A DNA stretch of 64,000 nt from Zizania palustris (taxonomy: Eukaryota > Streptophyta > Magnoliopsida > Poales > Poaceae): assembly GCA_019279435.1 (NCBI GenBank), contig JAAALK010000284.1, positions 16,807,294 through 16,871,293 on the forward strand, read 5' to 3'. Position numbers and translations under genes: made by a program. Every line of letters starts with the position of its first letter. The first letter of the stretch is position 1. The notes under the pieces were generated by a model that was not told the DNA's origin, did no database searches, and saw nothing but the letters and a program-made list of their open reading frames with translations. Shown here piece by piece: positions 21,693 to 34,789 of this stretch.

Positions 21693-24359
21693 GTGTTGGC
21701 TGAGGACTCTCTCCTAGACCAGCTCTAGGGTGAGTCGTCGGTCGTCCCACAAAATCTGGACTCGCTTCGGTGAGAAGAAGTTGTCCTGACTGCCATATTG
21801 GACGAGATACGAGTGGAAATCACCATCTAGGAGGGTGCCCTGGCCTCTCTCCCAGGTCGGATTGATGCCCAGAAGCGTCGACTCATCGAGGCGGTTTGTT
21901 TTGCGTAGCATCGGTGTCAGGCCCTTCGGTACGTTCCTTGTTCGGACGCGGACGATTGTGTCATCCTCCAGAATGTCGACGCCATCCGGGTGGGGACGAT
22001 CAAGAGCATCCGCCGTGTTTGTATTGAACCTTTCTCTGTCGGGTCTTTGACTGTGTACCTTAAACATTATATTCATCTGGCGTGATCTTCTTTGAATTCT
22101 TTATGAATCTTCTTGCTCATGTTATTAGGCTAGGAGCGATGCGTCTACATCGGCCATCATAGAGCGACACCATGGTGTATCAGTTGTGTACCTCGTCCGA
22201 ACGATTAGAATATGTCCCTTTTAGGTGATCACTCGACCTTCCCAAATTTCCCGACGTAGTAAACTTTAGCTTGTCCCTGTCCCACTGGGAATCTAGTTAC
22301 CCATGAAGATTGTCCTTAGTCGGTCCTCCAATCTGATGACCACATTGTCGCAGCTCATTGGTAGACGCGACCTTGGCCCACGTAGGTTCCTTGCCCATCC
22401 ATCGTTTGCCTGATCGGCCTATTCCCTTCGACATAGCTCAACTTCCACCCTTTGCAGCCGATCTATTTCCTCTCTGTGTGTATGACGATTGTCGTCGTAG
22501 CGTGCACACACCATGTTGACTGGGAATGTGTGATCCCCGACGTTCATCGGCTTTTTTAATCATCAAACTTTATTCGGTCCTGCTCGACGACTGATTGGAT
22601 CTGCTGCCTGAAGACTTTGCACTCATTTGTATGGTGCGATGGAGAGTTGTGCCACTTGCAGTACTTCTTCTTCTTCAGCTCTTCGGTAGATGGTATTACA
22701 TGGCCAGCTGATAGGTGGATTTGCTTCTCTCTCAGCAGTAGGTAAAATATTTTATCGGACTTGTTGATATCGAAGTCATACCATTCTTCCTTCTTGGCCG
22801 ATTTTATCCATGGGCATGCGACCTGCTTCTTGTTCTTGGACCACTCGGCCATTCTGACTTCTGCGTCAGAGTCGTTGTCCTTGTCAAAGTCCGAGCGATA
22901 CACTTGAGTGTACGCAACCTTCTTCTAGTATTTGTCCTTCTTGGATTCTTGGAATCGGCTCTCATGGGCCAATACCCTTTGCATCAATTGCGAGAGGCTT
23001 TTGAACTCGTGTGATGAAACTTCTCCGTGATGGGGCTCAAGAGTCATTTAAATCCCAGCTCTACCAACTGACTATCAGTAAGTTTCACGCTGTAGCATCT
23101 GCTTCGCACATCCTGAAACCTCTGTATATAATCTGGGACCGACTCGTTCATCTTTTGTTTCATGGATGTCAAGTCGGTCAACTTCATCTCCTAGATGTTG
23201 TCGAAGAAATACTTGTGAAATTTATTTTCCAGGTCCGCCCATCCTCTGATGGAGTCTACCAGTAGTGAAGAAAACCACGTGAAGGTCGATCCTGACAAGG
23301 ATAGCAGGAACAACTGGACATTCAGTGCTTCGTCAGCCGATGCCTCCCCACATTGGGCGAGAAACCGGGTAATGTGCTCGATGGTGGAGATCAAGTCTTG
23401 TCCCGAGAACTTGGTGAAATCCAGAACCTTGTACCGGTTCGGCAGCGGTACTCGATCAAACCACTCGGGATACGGCTGTCGGTACATATGTGTTTGCTCT
23501 TTGGGCTTCAACCCGAATCGATCTCTGATAAGCTCTATGATCCGATTCACCCAACCATCTTTCTGCTGACCCTGTGACGGACATTGGGCAGGCATTGGCG
23601 CCTGTTGGTACTGGTCCCGCCGAGTAGCGTCATATATTTTTTCTCTGCGTCATCATAAGGCATTGCTCCATAATGCGCCATCCGGTGATATCTAGGAGGG
23701 ATGGTATCGGGTGCCCCCCTTGGTGGCATGAGGTCTGTTGGAGGGTCTCTTGCGATGTTGTACGTCACTTGCGGCATCCCTTGCCCTAGAATCCTTGGAT
23801 CGGATGCCGGAAACGGCGCCTGTGCATTCTTATCGGCCCCCGCCTAGCATGCCCTCAGGCGGACTTTGCAAGGGGTCCAATGGCTGGGTCATCTTCTCGC
23901 CTTCATAGCCAAGAGAAGAGCTTGACTAGTCTAGCCTCATTGGTCCTTGTGGCAATGGTGTCGGCCGAGTGTGCTGCAGCAGTCTCAATGGGTCATTTGG
24001 GAGGTACGTCGGACCTTGTAGTGCCTCACGAACCACTATGCCACCGATGGCCTTCTTGATCAGTCCTTGAATAGTCTTGGCCAGTGTTCCTGATTGGCTG
24101 ACTAGCGACTAGCGGATCGCCTGGTCGATGACTTCTTGAAGGCTGGCCTGAGAATTCTCCATTGGCTGACCACCCTCTATGGTCAGCACTGACATTGGAA
24201 GCGATCCTTCTGGATGGTACCCAACCGATTCATGTCGTAGACCTGCAGGCATGACTTCCAGAACTCCTTCATATGTTGTTGCACCGCCGTCCTCTATTCC
24301 TCGGACAGAGCGTCCATGGTGACTGTGATGATGTTTTCCTCACTAAGCTCACCCGCCAT
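21693..24359 (-). pseudogene. Gag region of the outer Gypsy element
   Basis: It probably starts at ATG 24359 (MAGELSEENIITV), 45 bp inside the LTR, and is soon stopped by a TAG. The recognisable gag core lies at 23595-23191 (YPEWFDRVPLPNRYK, FTKFSGQD, FTWFSSLL). A zinc-binding-like segment, CKWHNSPSHHTNECKVF, lies near 22640. Downstream, 22076-21714 is open for 120 codons without a domain I recognise. Several frame changes and stops show it is decayed. Gag would form the particle that packages element RNA. Confidence 0.75.
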
Positions 24360-24403
24360 GGAAAAGTTGTCGGAGATTGTCCCACCGGGCATGCCAAAAA
24401 GCG

Positions 24404-25536
24404 TGTTGGCGTGCTTTTGGTCACACACTGATACACACGTGGCCTAGGACATATGCTTGACTCCAGTGTAGGTCCTACATCTTAAAAAAGGTTTTAGGGC
24501 ATGCCAATCAGTTTCACCCTACAACTGATAAGGGATCGGAAAAGATAGATGTTAGTAGCATAGCCGATCGACTGGCAAGCCGATGACCGTGGCGTAAAAG
24601 ATAAAACCATGAACCGGCGTGCTGATCGGCCCTACGGCCGATAGCCTGAGTTGGCCCAATCCAGCGAGCGCGCCATTGGCTGATTGGAAAGATAAAGTAT
24701 GCATATAGATCGATGTGCACCCTTCAACGGTGAACATGATGCGGAGATGAATTAAAGATAACATATCAGCTTGTACTCTGATAAAAATAAATAAAGCATG
24801 CCAAATAACATATCTATATCATGGAAATCACCACAATAACTAGATCGGACCTAACCAAGATAGTAGCTAGTCACGATGATCTAAACAATATATCAACGAA
24901 TCGGGCAAACTTTGTTTAGATGAATAGTATACGGCATGAAGAAGATACAATAGCAAGAGATGTCGGACTTAACCAATGAAGCCTCAAGCTACCAAACCTA
25001 GATCACTTCAATCTAAGAGATCAAACCTAACTGATGTAGCCTTAGACCTAGCCAAATACACTAAGAACAACCGGCGACCGTGCTATTTCACCTTTCTCCT
25101 CAAGAGATTGGACTGAACTGATGCAGCCGTGAGGGTACTAACCTAGTTGGCACAGACATCGAGGAAGACGGGACTCACCTCTTCGCTGGATATAAAACTG
25201 ATGCAGCCCATCTTCGAGAGCCCGAGTCCCGCCGGATAACCTTAGGGCACAAGGGTGGCAATGTGACGATTGTTGATTGAACGAGAGTTAAACTAATCCT
25301 AACCTAAGGGATACATATTTATAGTCCGTAGACTTGTCGTCCAAGTAACTTATCCAACCGATTCCAGATGAATTTGTAACCATTTGTTGCTCTTATCTCC
25401 ATCGGCTCTCCTTCCTATCATGCAGTTGTTGTGGATGGACTCCTTTGACTTTCTTTGACTGGATCTTCCTTGGTCTTTTGTTGACTGCGTGCCTTCCTTG
25501 GTGGGCCTTGGGCTTTTCTAAATCTTAGCATCAACA
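24404..25536 (-). repeat. 5' LTR of the outer Gypsy element (1133 bp)
   Basis: On the minus strand it begins TGTTGATGCTAAGATT and ends AAAAGCACGCCAACA. A TATA box (CTATAAATA) lies at 25316-25324. A primer-site-like stretch TTTTTGGCATGCCCGGTGG follows between the LTR end and the gag start; its complement ends in CCA. Confidence 0.82.
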
Positions 25537-27560
25537 CATATATAGTCGACACACAACTCTCTATCATTCTATATGGTTGCCATTGCTAACATATGTGGGT
25601 CAAGAAACTTGCCACTTCTTGTATTCTTGCCACATTAGCCCATAGATATAAAAGAGTAGTTAATACTACATAATGATATGTCAACTTTAATTAAAGAATG
25701 TTAAGTAACTTATAATGTCTAGCACTGTAGCAAGATGATGTTGAGAGTGTCCAAGTTGAAAAGATCGTATAGATCCTCAAAGCAAAGCAAAAATAGTTGT
25801 CACTAGTCCAGAAATTTTGTTGCTCGTATGTTACACTACTGAAAATTTATTGTTATTGTAGCCAATCAGATAAAATGCATGGAGGTCCATTAAATCTTAC
25901 CCAGTCTTCCTTAACTGATCCTGGGAAAGTAGAGGCTTGCTAGCTTGATACTTAGGGTGTGTCTGACTTCTGACTGACACCACATTAGGCTTCACAACTT
26001 TTTTAGACTTTTTGGCGGCAAGCTTCTTGGTTTCTCGTTTCCATTGTACCCTTGTTAGATGTGCATTGCACAGAGTGATGGTTCATCATTCGGAGGCATA
26101 GTCAATGCAATGTCTTTCACGTTGGGTGCACAAAATTAATATGCACCACTGCAAATCTCACCCTTATCAACAAGTTATGTAGCTTATACTGATATAGGTA
26201 GACCACATTCCTTGCCACCTTAATCTGAAACCCCCTAGGCTTTATGATAAACTTGCACATGATTGGTTCAGTTAGTCAGTCAAACATGTTATCCAAACCA
26301 CTGTAAGATTATGGGGTCACTTCTGGTCGTTGCTGCTCGACCTCTCTTGATGCACAACTATTATTTCTAACACAAGCAAGGCTATCCAATGTAGCTTGAT
26401 CTCGAAGGACGATACCCAGTTGAACTAAGTTTCTTGTGATATCTACATATATATCTTTTTATCTTCGCAAAGAGCGTTTCCACATCGATTCTTCTGGACT
26501 TTCTTTGCTTCTTGTATATGTCAGCATTGTTCGAAAAACTATGCTTCTAGCCTTACGAGCTAGAGACGTCCTATACGTGACTAGGGTGATCTAGGTTACA
26601 AAGAACACTTGTTAGCTCATCTTGCTCCCGCGCGAGAGTGAATAATCCTTCTAACACCTGCCAGATCTCTGAACCTTCTAAACTCAGCTGAACGGCCATG
26701 ATCACGCCAACATAAGAGGATAACAACAAATTCCATACTCCCTGTATTATAGAATGTAATAAATTTCATATTTTATAATTTGTTTTGAATATAATAATAT
26801 AATACTTGTAAAAAGTAATTTTTAACATCAAATTACTCGTATTACCATTGGATTTGATTATTTGTTACTCACTTAATCATACTCGGATCTACCCTCATCT
26901 ACCTCAAGAAAAATAGTATGCTTTTACTCCTTTCTTTAATACACGTGCTCTACTATAAAATTTAATTAATACTCTGAAGTCTGCTAAACACTGTGCATCT
27001 GCTACGCTACGAGGCCGCTGTGACTATATCGTGCTGTGAATATATGTCTAAAAACTTATTACGGAGAAACTTAATATCAAATTAGTAGGTCCCTTCTCGT
27101 GCGTAGATATCCTATGATTGTGTAAGCTTGGTGTCAATTAACTAATTAAATATACGTTTGTAGAATGCTCATTTTTTTAAAATTTCACTTGCACACTGTA
27201 TTTTGCAGTTTATCAACTTGCCGTCTAAATTGTAAAGCAGGCTGCATCATCTGATCTAAAATATCTAAAACCACCCAAATAAATAAATTATATCCTCATT
27301 TGTTTTGGATGGCAGTTTTGCACACTGGAAACAAGACATGAGCCGCAGAGTGACACTTATTACTAATGTTAGTGTAAAAAACGCGCGCATATTATTGTGA
27401 ATCGAGAACTAGACAAATGAAGATAGGAAAAAATCGCTGTTAGGTGAGGCTAGCTTGACACGGCAGACCACGTAAGCACGTCTTACACATCAGCTGTCAC
27501 GTGCATAAAATATATTTAAAGCTATTTACTTCGTGTCCCAATTCTGTATTTCCATTGGTT

Positions 27561-27872
27561 AGATCGTTTGATTCCTTTAAGGACTAAACTATTCACTTGA
27601 CTAAATTTTAATCTACACATGTTTGGTTGTAGTGACTAAATATTATTAAAACAGTTAAAAAATAATCAAACTACTCTTAATAAATGTCTGCAGATGTCTT
27701 TTTCCCATCTCGAGGGACATTAATGAGGGGCAAACCATATCAATAGTCTCTTTTACAACCTCACGGGAACTAAATGGCTAAACTTTAAGGACTAAAATTT
27801 AGTCCCTTTTAATCAACCATATTTGATAATTTAGGACTAAACTTTAGTTCTAGCAAGGTGGAACCAAAACCC
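27561..27872. mobile_element. Possible degraded MITE
   Basis: The left end (GTTTGATTCC ... GGACTAAAC) roughly inverts the right end (GGACTAAACTTTAGTTC ... GGAACCAAAAC). GGACTAAA/TTTAGTCC words near the ends are typical of abundant grass MITEs. No clean target duplication was found. Confidence 0.4.
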
Positions 27873-28649
27873 TAGCAGGATACAAGATTCACAGTAGTTT
27901 TCATGTGCGAAGGTCCAAATTGGCCATTGACAAAAGCGGGTGGTGCTTGGTCATTGATCTGGATGTTTCTAGAAGCTCTGCCAAGTTCAGGTTTTAGACA
28001 TTATTGTATCTTGTAAGGCTCCTTTAGGAGAGCCGTATTTAGGGTTTAGAATAGCTTATTTACAGATTATGTTTAAAGCGGAAAAAAATTATATGCTAAT
28101 AAATATTATAGGCAAATATATCCTATTATATAATTGATGAGTTAGTTTTACTCATCGTTCCTCGTTCAATTAAACTCAACCATTCATCTTTCATCATTAC
28201 TCATTTGAAAAATCACGTCTATTTATCTCTAATCAACTCTCATGCCACGCGTTCCATCTCACCCTAGCGGTTACCCCTACCCTACATGGCCACACCATGC
28301 AATCCCGCCTCCTCACCCATCTTGCCCGGCTCTCCCCAGACACGCGCATGTTAGTTAATCTCTTTCCCTCGCGAGTGTCACACAATTGTTGCTTTACCCC
28401 AATGTCTCTTCATCACCTCCTCTTCGTTATTTAGATTGAATTAGATTTGGATATAAAATTATTTATCTAAATGATATAGTTTCTAATTTTATAAACGATA
28501 ATATCGACCTAAAATGGTCATTATATCTTCATCTTTTTATTGTAATAATATATATGTTTGTGTTATAAGATCTAAAACTATATAAATAAAAATAAATAAA
28601 CAATAATATGATATATGAATCATACTACTTCTATTGTATGAGGAGAATT

Positions 28650-29005
28650 TTATGGTGCTCATAAATTTTTGGACCGCTCAATCTATACAATCCAACGATT
28701 CAGATTTGATATCAGTGATCTATTACCTAGATCATATAAAGTTTTATTAATATGTGTGGGCACATATACATGCAGCAATTAATTTTTTCTTTGCATGCTA
28801 GCATATTAATTATTACATGCACTACAAAAAAGAAAATAATCAATAAACTTTTTATACGGATGATGATATGCATGCAGATTGCTTTCTATAATCAAGACGA
28901 CTAACCTATTTTTCTTTTTAATTAATTATTTTAAACACACTTAATCAACCGTTTATTAATTTTAACTATTACCTCTCTGTGAGGTAATGAGGTACCATAA
29001 ATGAA
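28650..29005. mobile_element. Possible inverted-repeat element
   Basis: The left side has TTTTATGGTGCTCAT and the right side ATGAGGTACCATAAA, an imperfect terminal inversion. The right end also has a local palindrome ATTACCTCTCTGTGAGGTAAT. Ends and target duplication are not resolved. Confidence 0.35.
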
Positions 29006-29698
29006 CGCTTGTATAATATACTAGTATACTTTATGTATAAATATTTCTGTAAAAAATTATGTTAGCCCTATTATCATAAGAAACAAGGTTTCATCTGATT
29101 CTACTTGGCAATATAAAATAGAGAACAATTTCTCCTAAATTCTAGCATAAATCAGTGCTATTTTATCATTTTTAAAAAAAAAATCTAATAAAAATCATTT
29201 CTATTATTACCTATTTCATAGATATTTTCACCAAAGAGCCTAAATTTGTGGACGGCAAAAATCTGCGTGGACACACAAAGTAGAAGCATCTACAGTATGA
29301 GAGGGACTTGGATTTGTCTCGCCAAGAAATTGCGCGGCACTTCGGACACGTACACGCATGAGGTCCCCGGCGGAACAGATCGTGGATGTTTGGGTGATTT
29401 GTGGCAGCTTATGGCGCTGACAGAAACTTCTAGAATCAATCCATCTGACGAACGAAATTGAATTTTCTGTGCAAGTACGTGTGCATTGGACTAGACGTAC
29501 ATATTATACTTATATATCGTTTGACGTCTCGTACACTCCCTCATGTACAATTACAAAACAACTGATTCCTCAAGTGCAACGTCGCCTCTTTTGCTGCAGT
29601 TTAAAAATAATCATGATTATAAAATAATTATAATTATTAAATAATCTAGTTGTCTCAATAATTTATAATTCAGACAGTCTGTCGAAACTGGTTATTCA

Positions 29699-30072
29699 TG
29701 TTAGTCTTAATCACTAAGGGTCTTAGGTATCATCTAGGTATAGGACTAGCAGGGAGAGACTTAGGTGTGTATCTTTCGGTGTGCTCTAGGTCCGACGATT
29801 GGCGGTGAGGGGGTCTTCCCGTTGCTTCGGCACAAAACTCCTTGGATCGGGTGACAGATGGTGGAGCTCTTTATGGGCAGCACGAACCCTTGTTCGTGGC
29901 TCCCTCCACCTCTTTATACATGTGCCGCACGACGGGGGCCCCTTTAACAAAGTTAATTGAGGGCGCCCCCAATCAGGGCGCTTGATTTTAGGAGGGCAAT
30001 TAGGCTAATTCCGAGTCACCAAGTAGGAGAGGGACTCGATCCCCCTCTCCTCACTGAGAGCTAATACTAACA
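29699..30072 (-). repeat. 3' LTR of the Copia element (374 bp)
   Basis: It runs from TGTTAGTCTTAATC to TAATACTAACA. The neighbouring bases 30073-30090, read on the minus strand, give the polypurine tract TAGGGGAAGAA. It lacks a roughly 36-bp segment present in the other LTR. Confidence 0.9.
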
Positions 30073-30370
30073 TTCTTCCCCTAGATCTCGACTTTTCTTA
30101 ACTTAACTTAACATTACACCTATTCCATTATAGATCAATGCATAGAGCATGCTGCATCATAATAGTCAGTTACGTGCTATATGACTCAACAACTACAATG
30201 CACATTTCTATTTTGAAACAGTTTCTTAACTTATTTTGGGCCCTTATAAATCCATAGATCATAAGCTTACCTTAAACCCATGTCGACTAAGTGTTCTCTG
30301 AACACAGTGGATGGTAAGCTTTCTGTGAGCGGATCCGCAAGCATTCGCTTGGTACTTATATGCTCTAGAC

Positions 30371-31240
30371 TTATAGCTTGATCTTAGATTTTCTCCTCAT
30401 AAATATAATACTTAACTTAGATGTGTTTGGCAGCAACACACTTCTTGTTGTTATAGGAGAACTATATTGTTGACTCATTGTCACAGTATAACTTAAGTGG
30501 TTTTTAATGCTGTCAACCACTCTTAAAACCAGAATAAATTTCTTAAAACATAGTGCCTGTCCGGCGGCCTCATAACATGCTACAAACTCGGCATACATTG
30601 TGAAAAATGCCATCACAGTTTGTTTGGAGCTTTTCTACGACAGAGCTCCCTTTGCGAGTGTGAATATATATAACTTAATGTGGACTTCTTAGTATCCACA
30701 CATCCCGCAAAGTCTTAATCTGAATAACTCGCTATCGCTAGGTTATCTAATATTTCATACATTAGCATGAGGTCGTTGTGCCTTATATAATCTTAAAGCT
30801 TTCTTAATTTAATCCAATGATCTATTTCTGGATTTTCTGATATCTGTCAAGTATCCCGGTGACATAAACTTAGTCAGGGCGAGTACATAATTGAGCATAC
30901 ATTGGCTTTTGACAACAGTAGCACATAGAACCAAATTCACTTGATCAATCATATATTGGTTCCTGGGACAATAAAAGTTCCCAAACTTATCACCCTTGAC
31001 TATCGGATCAGGCGATAGCTTATACGCATGCATACTATATACTTTTCAGTATCTCTTCTAAGTATGCCTTGTGTGATAATCTTAATACCCCTTAACGATA
31101 TCTTAGAGAAACTTCAATCCTAACACATAGAAAACTTCTCCAAGATACTCAATGTCAAAATGAGAGGACAAAATTCTTAATTTTCAATTTTTTGATTGAC
31201 ATCACTACTTGCAAGTAGAATGTCATCCACATACCAGACT
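30371..31240 (-). pseudogene. Copia RT end and RNase H remnants
   Basis: On the minus strand near 31235-31200 is the Copia RT signature YVDDILLASSDVNQ. At 31033-30809, KGDKFGNFYCPRNQYMIDQ matches the segment between RT and RNase H. At 30616-30371, MYAEFVACYEAAGQAL is the RNase H core with its conserved Glu. Stops and frame changes separate them, so no functional polyprotein remains. Confidence 0.82.
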
Positions 31241-33005
31241 GGGAAAATAAATTCTTCATTCTTAAACTTAGCATAAATACAGTTGTCCTCTTCATTCTTC
31301 TTAAACCCAAAATTTTTTAATAGTCTAATTAAATTTCATATGCCCTTACTTAAAACTTATTTAAGTCCATTGGACTTAGATAAAACGGCATCCTAAAATT
31401 TCATTTCCTTTCTACGACAAAACACTTAGTTGTGTCATATAGACATTCTCACTTAAAACTTATTGAAAATGTCATATTTACATCAATCTGATGCAGTTCT
31501 AAGTCATAATATGCCTTAATGATTCTTAAAGAATCCTTAAATAAGACATATGAAAATGCCTCATTTAATCTGCTTCTTATCTGAGTTGGCACATTATTTA
31601 CTAAGTTAGAGGGTGGTTCCTTTATTTATTCATTAGCATCATCTAGAAATGCAGATTCCTGAATAACAGGAGCCTCATGAACAATAGATGTCGCTAATGA
31701 AGGTCCAAACTCAAGCGTTTGGACAAACAAACACTACCATGGGTACATAAAAATTTGCTCTTGAATCACTAGAGTGGGTACACTAACCCACTTCTCTTCA
31801 AGATTAATTTCTCTAAGTATCGTGCTCCCACTGATTAAAGAATCTTCATAATGCATGTCCCGTTTCTTCAAACTTAGTATGTCTATCAGAACATTGGAAA
31901 ACGAGATCACTTAGACTTATCTTTGTAGTCAATAAAATTGACAACTTACTGTCTTAGGATTTTAGCTTATTAATATTTGGGTTAAAACTATAGCCTCAGT
32001 AGGACGATATCCCCATATTCTAAAATAATTTAGAAAAGGGTTATCATCTTAAAATATGAATGGTGGTTTTAATGCCTCCATCCACAAATTAATCGGTATA
32101 GTGTAATAACTTACCATACTACTTACTATGTTCACTAAGGTGTGATACACCTATTAGCGACTCTATTTTTCTAAGGTCCACCCGGCATAAAATACTGGGC
32201 TACTATGTCATTTTCTACAGAACCTTGCAAAAAGGTCCAAGAAATTGGCCATACGGGGTATATTAACCGTAGCACGGTCAACACTTATTCCTTTAATCTT
32301 TAGATCATGCTGATAAAAGAATCATCCTTAAAACATCTTAAATTTATCCAAAGTAACTGATGATCAGATCGCTATAATCTGATCACTCTTTAATTGAATA
32401 AATATCACGTGAATCATCATTTATAAATGTTATGAATAAATCATAATCTATCTATAGACAATACAAGAAATGAATCACACAAGTCTGTGTGAAAATCAAT
32501 TAATTCTAAATCACCATTGGGCAGAATTAGAATCAATTGAACTTAGTCGTAGTAACTTTATCATCAACGTTGGTCAGGAGACAAAATTACTACAGCAAGG
32601 TTAAACTTAAAAATTACTACAACAATTAAACTTCAATTCCTACACTTAGACGTATTTATCTTAATGAAAACTTAAAGCGAAAGAGACTCATGTTCAATCC
32701 TCCCCCTCGAAATATGGCCCAACAAATAGTGCCAAAATTTCGAAAATATGTCGTCAATTCTTTTCCTCTTATGCTTAGTGTTCTCGCCATTGCAAAAACC
32801 ATTCTTGTTCATCCATTTTGGAAACTCCACATATTTCTTCATGTGGTGTTCCTCCTTACAATGTCTGTATATATCCTTCAGGACATCATGTTCCTTTATA
32901 TTAGCTTATAATAGGAGTCCTTAGCATCATTAGAACGGGTCTCATAATGCTTCTTCTCCTTTATTTATGTTGCACAACCTAAATCATCGTGTGCTTTCTT
33001 AATTC
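31241..33005 (-). pseudogene. Decayed integrase/RT region of the Copia element
   Basis: No long frame survives. A zinc-knuckle-like remnant (HCKEEHHMKKYVEFPKW) near 32870-32800 marks the gag C-terminus; between it and the YVDD box the integrase and RT N-terminus should lie but are too degraded to place. A block near 32498-32590 recurs in diverged form near 33736-33830. Confidence 0.55.
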
Positions 33006-33670
33006 TTATACATAGTTTGAAATTAGCATGTCTAAACTCCAGTTTTCAGGCTGGAAGTTGTAGTTGACCACAAAATACTTTAAGTCATTAGGGAGAGACA
33101 TCAAAATCAAATTGATAAGGAAACAATCAGAGATCTCCATATCTAGTTGATTCAGCAGAGAAGCCCTATGAATCATCCTTAGTATGTGCTCTCTAACTCC
33201 TCCACTGTAGTACTCTGTAGTGGTGAGTATCTTAATAAGCGTAGTAACATACGCATGGTGGGGTCCTATGAACTGACTTTCCACCTTCCTGAGATACTCT
33301 TTTGCAGTATCGAAAAGGTGGAATAGAACCCCTAACTTTGTCCAAAATGGACCTCTTAATTATCTTTAAGCATTTTTTTGGTTCAACTGATTCCACTTAA
33401 TACGCTCTAAGTCGTACTTAATTCTTAAAGTTGTGAAGTCTTGTGACCTTACGGCGAAAGCCTCCTGGCTCTCATCATCATAGATCACTGGCTACACAGG
33501 CTTAGTGGGACAATCATGCGTCGGCGCAAGATCAATGTCCCTTAGCACAAGCGCTATCTCAATGTATTCTCTCCATAAATCATAGTTCTTACTATTCGCT
33601 CAATTACGGAGAGCTTTCAAGACTTACTGCCTTTAAGGACCAATTTTGAAGGATGTTATATTGCAGACAT
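33006..33670 (-). pseudogene. Copia gag remnant
   Basis: The segment GGVREHILRMIHRASLLNQLDM followed by LINLILMSLPNDLKYFVVNYNF is typical of the Copia gag (UBN2-like) region. The N-terminal part continues, with stops, to about 33670. It would have formed the particle shell. Confidence 0.75.
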
Positions 33671-34789
33671 AAAAATTGCACATGAAAATTTAACGTTGGT
33701 CAAAATCAACATGTGACATACTTAAATTTGTAATTAATTCTAAATCAACATTGGGAAGAATTAGAATCAATTAAAATGAACCATAATAATTTCATCACCA
33801 ACGTTGGTCAGGAGATAAAATCACTATGTTATCAAAATACAACATTTACAATGCCAAATTAAATTATCTCGTTGGTTCAAATTTAATTTGACATAATAAA
33901 TGCTACTTAAATAACAAGATGAACATGATACTAATCTTAAACGATGTATGCACAACGGAAGACTTAATCATAATTGATACACCGCTTAATCAATAATGAA
34001 ATTCTGAATTTGCAACATGGTACTAATTTTAAACAGTGTATACACAGCGAAAGACTTAACCTTAACATGCACAACAGAAGACTTAATCTTAATTAATACA
34101 CTACTTAAAATAGTAATAAAATTATGAATTTAAACTTAATCATAAATCTAAACAAAAAAATATTTCTCAATTAAATATAGTCCTTAGACTAAATTTAATA
34201 AAGAAAACATCATAAAAGTACTTAAAATACTACAAAATTCATAATAAAATTACTGAGTCAGTACAAAATTATACAAAATGTTCCCCACAAGCAAATTATT
34301 TTTATCTCAAATTTGGGCCACTACTTAATTTCCAGAAATTATTAATCAGAAAACAATTACAAAAATTCTGGAAAATTAATAAACGAAATTCTGGCCCAAA
34401 AACACTGATTAAGCCTGGCCCAAAACAGAAAACAGCCTGGCCCACAGACTCCCCCGCGCGCGCCCGCACACCCAGGCCGCAACCTGGGCCTCGGCCGTGA
34501 TTTGCTCCCCCGCCTGGGCCGCATCTGGTCCGGTTGATGCTGGCCGTCGGATCTGATCTGACGGTCGCCCGTCAATCGCGCCCGTATATAAGCCGAGCAC
34601 CACGCCCCCGGTAAACCCTAACTCATTTCACTCGCACCCGAGCGCAAAACCGAGAGGGGAGCGGCGGTGAGGAGCGCGTGTGGTGACGACGGAGCGGCGA
34701 CGGCGGAGCGCCGCCCGCCGGCCACCTCGTCGGAGCCCTCCGCTCACCCGAGGGTGAGCGAGGCTCCACCGAGGTAGCCAGTGGCGATG
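33671..34789 (-). other. Long 5' leader of the Copia element, first part
   Basis: It is AT-rich at 33671-34380 and abruptly GC-rich afterwards. On the plus strand near 34590 a GTATATAAGCCGAG stretch followed by CCCTAACTC resembles a plant core promoter; it may be captured host sequence or leader. No gene is supported. Confidence 0.4.

Larger units (their letters stand above)
21693..25536 (-). mobile_element. Outer Ty3/Gypsy element, minus strand, 5' end only
   Basis: The minus strand holds a 5' LTR (25536-24404), a short leader, and a gag region read toward 21693, where the plus-strand Gypsy element interrupts it. The remaining pol and 3' LTR must lie left of position 1. This is the oldest layer of the nest. 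Gag resembles other grass non-chromoviral Gypsy gags. Confidence 0.8.
25537..29693. other. AT-rich intergenic region without a recognisable gene
   Basis: No open frame over 75 codons has convincing similarity. Around 25860-26100 the minus strand has a short coding-like stretch (WKRETKKLAAKKSKKVVKP), possibly an old transposase remnant; I cannot name it. Two low-confidence inverted-repeat elements are listed separately. The region 29230-29460 is less AT-rich but carries no recognised domain. Confidence 0.6.

Noticed and set aside
26735..26760. Stowaway-like end (TACTCCCTGTATTATAGAATG)
   Set aside because: No inverted partner end and no clear TA duplication within 400 bp.
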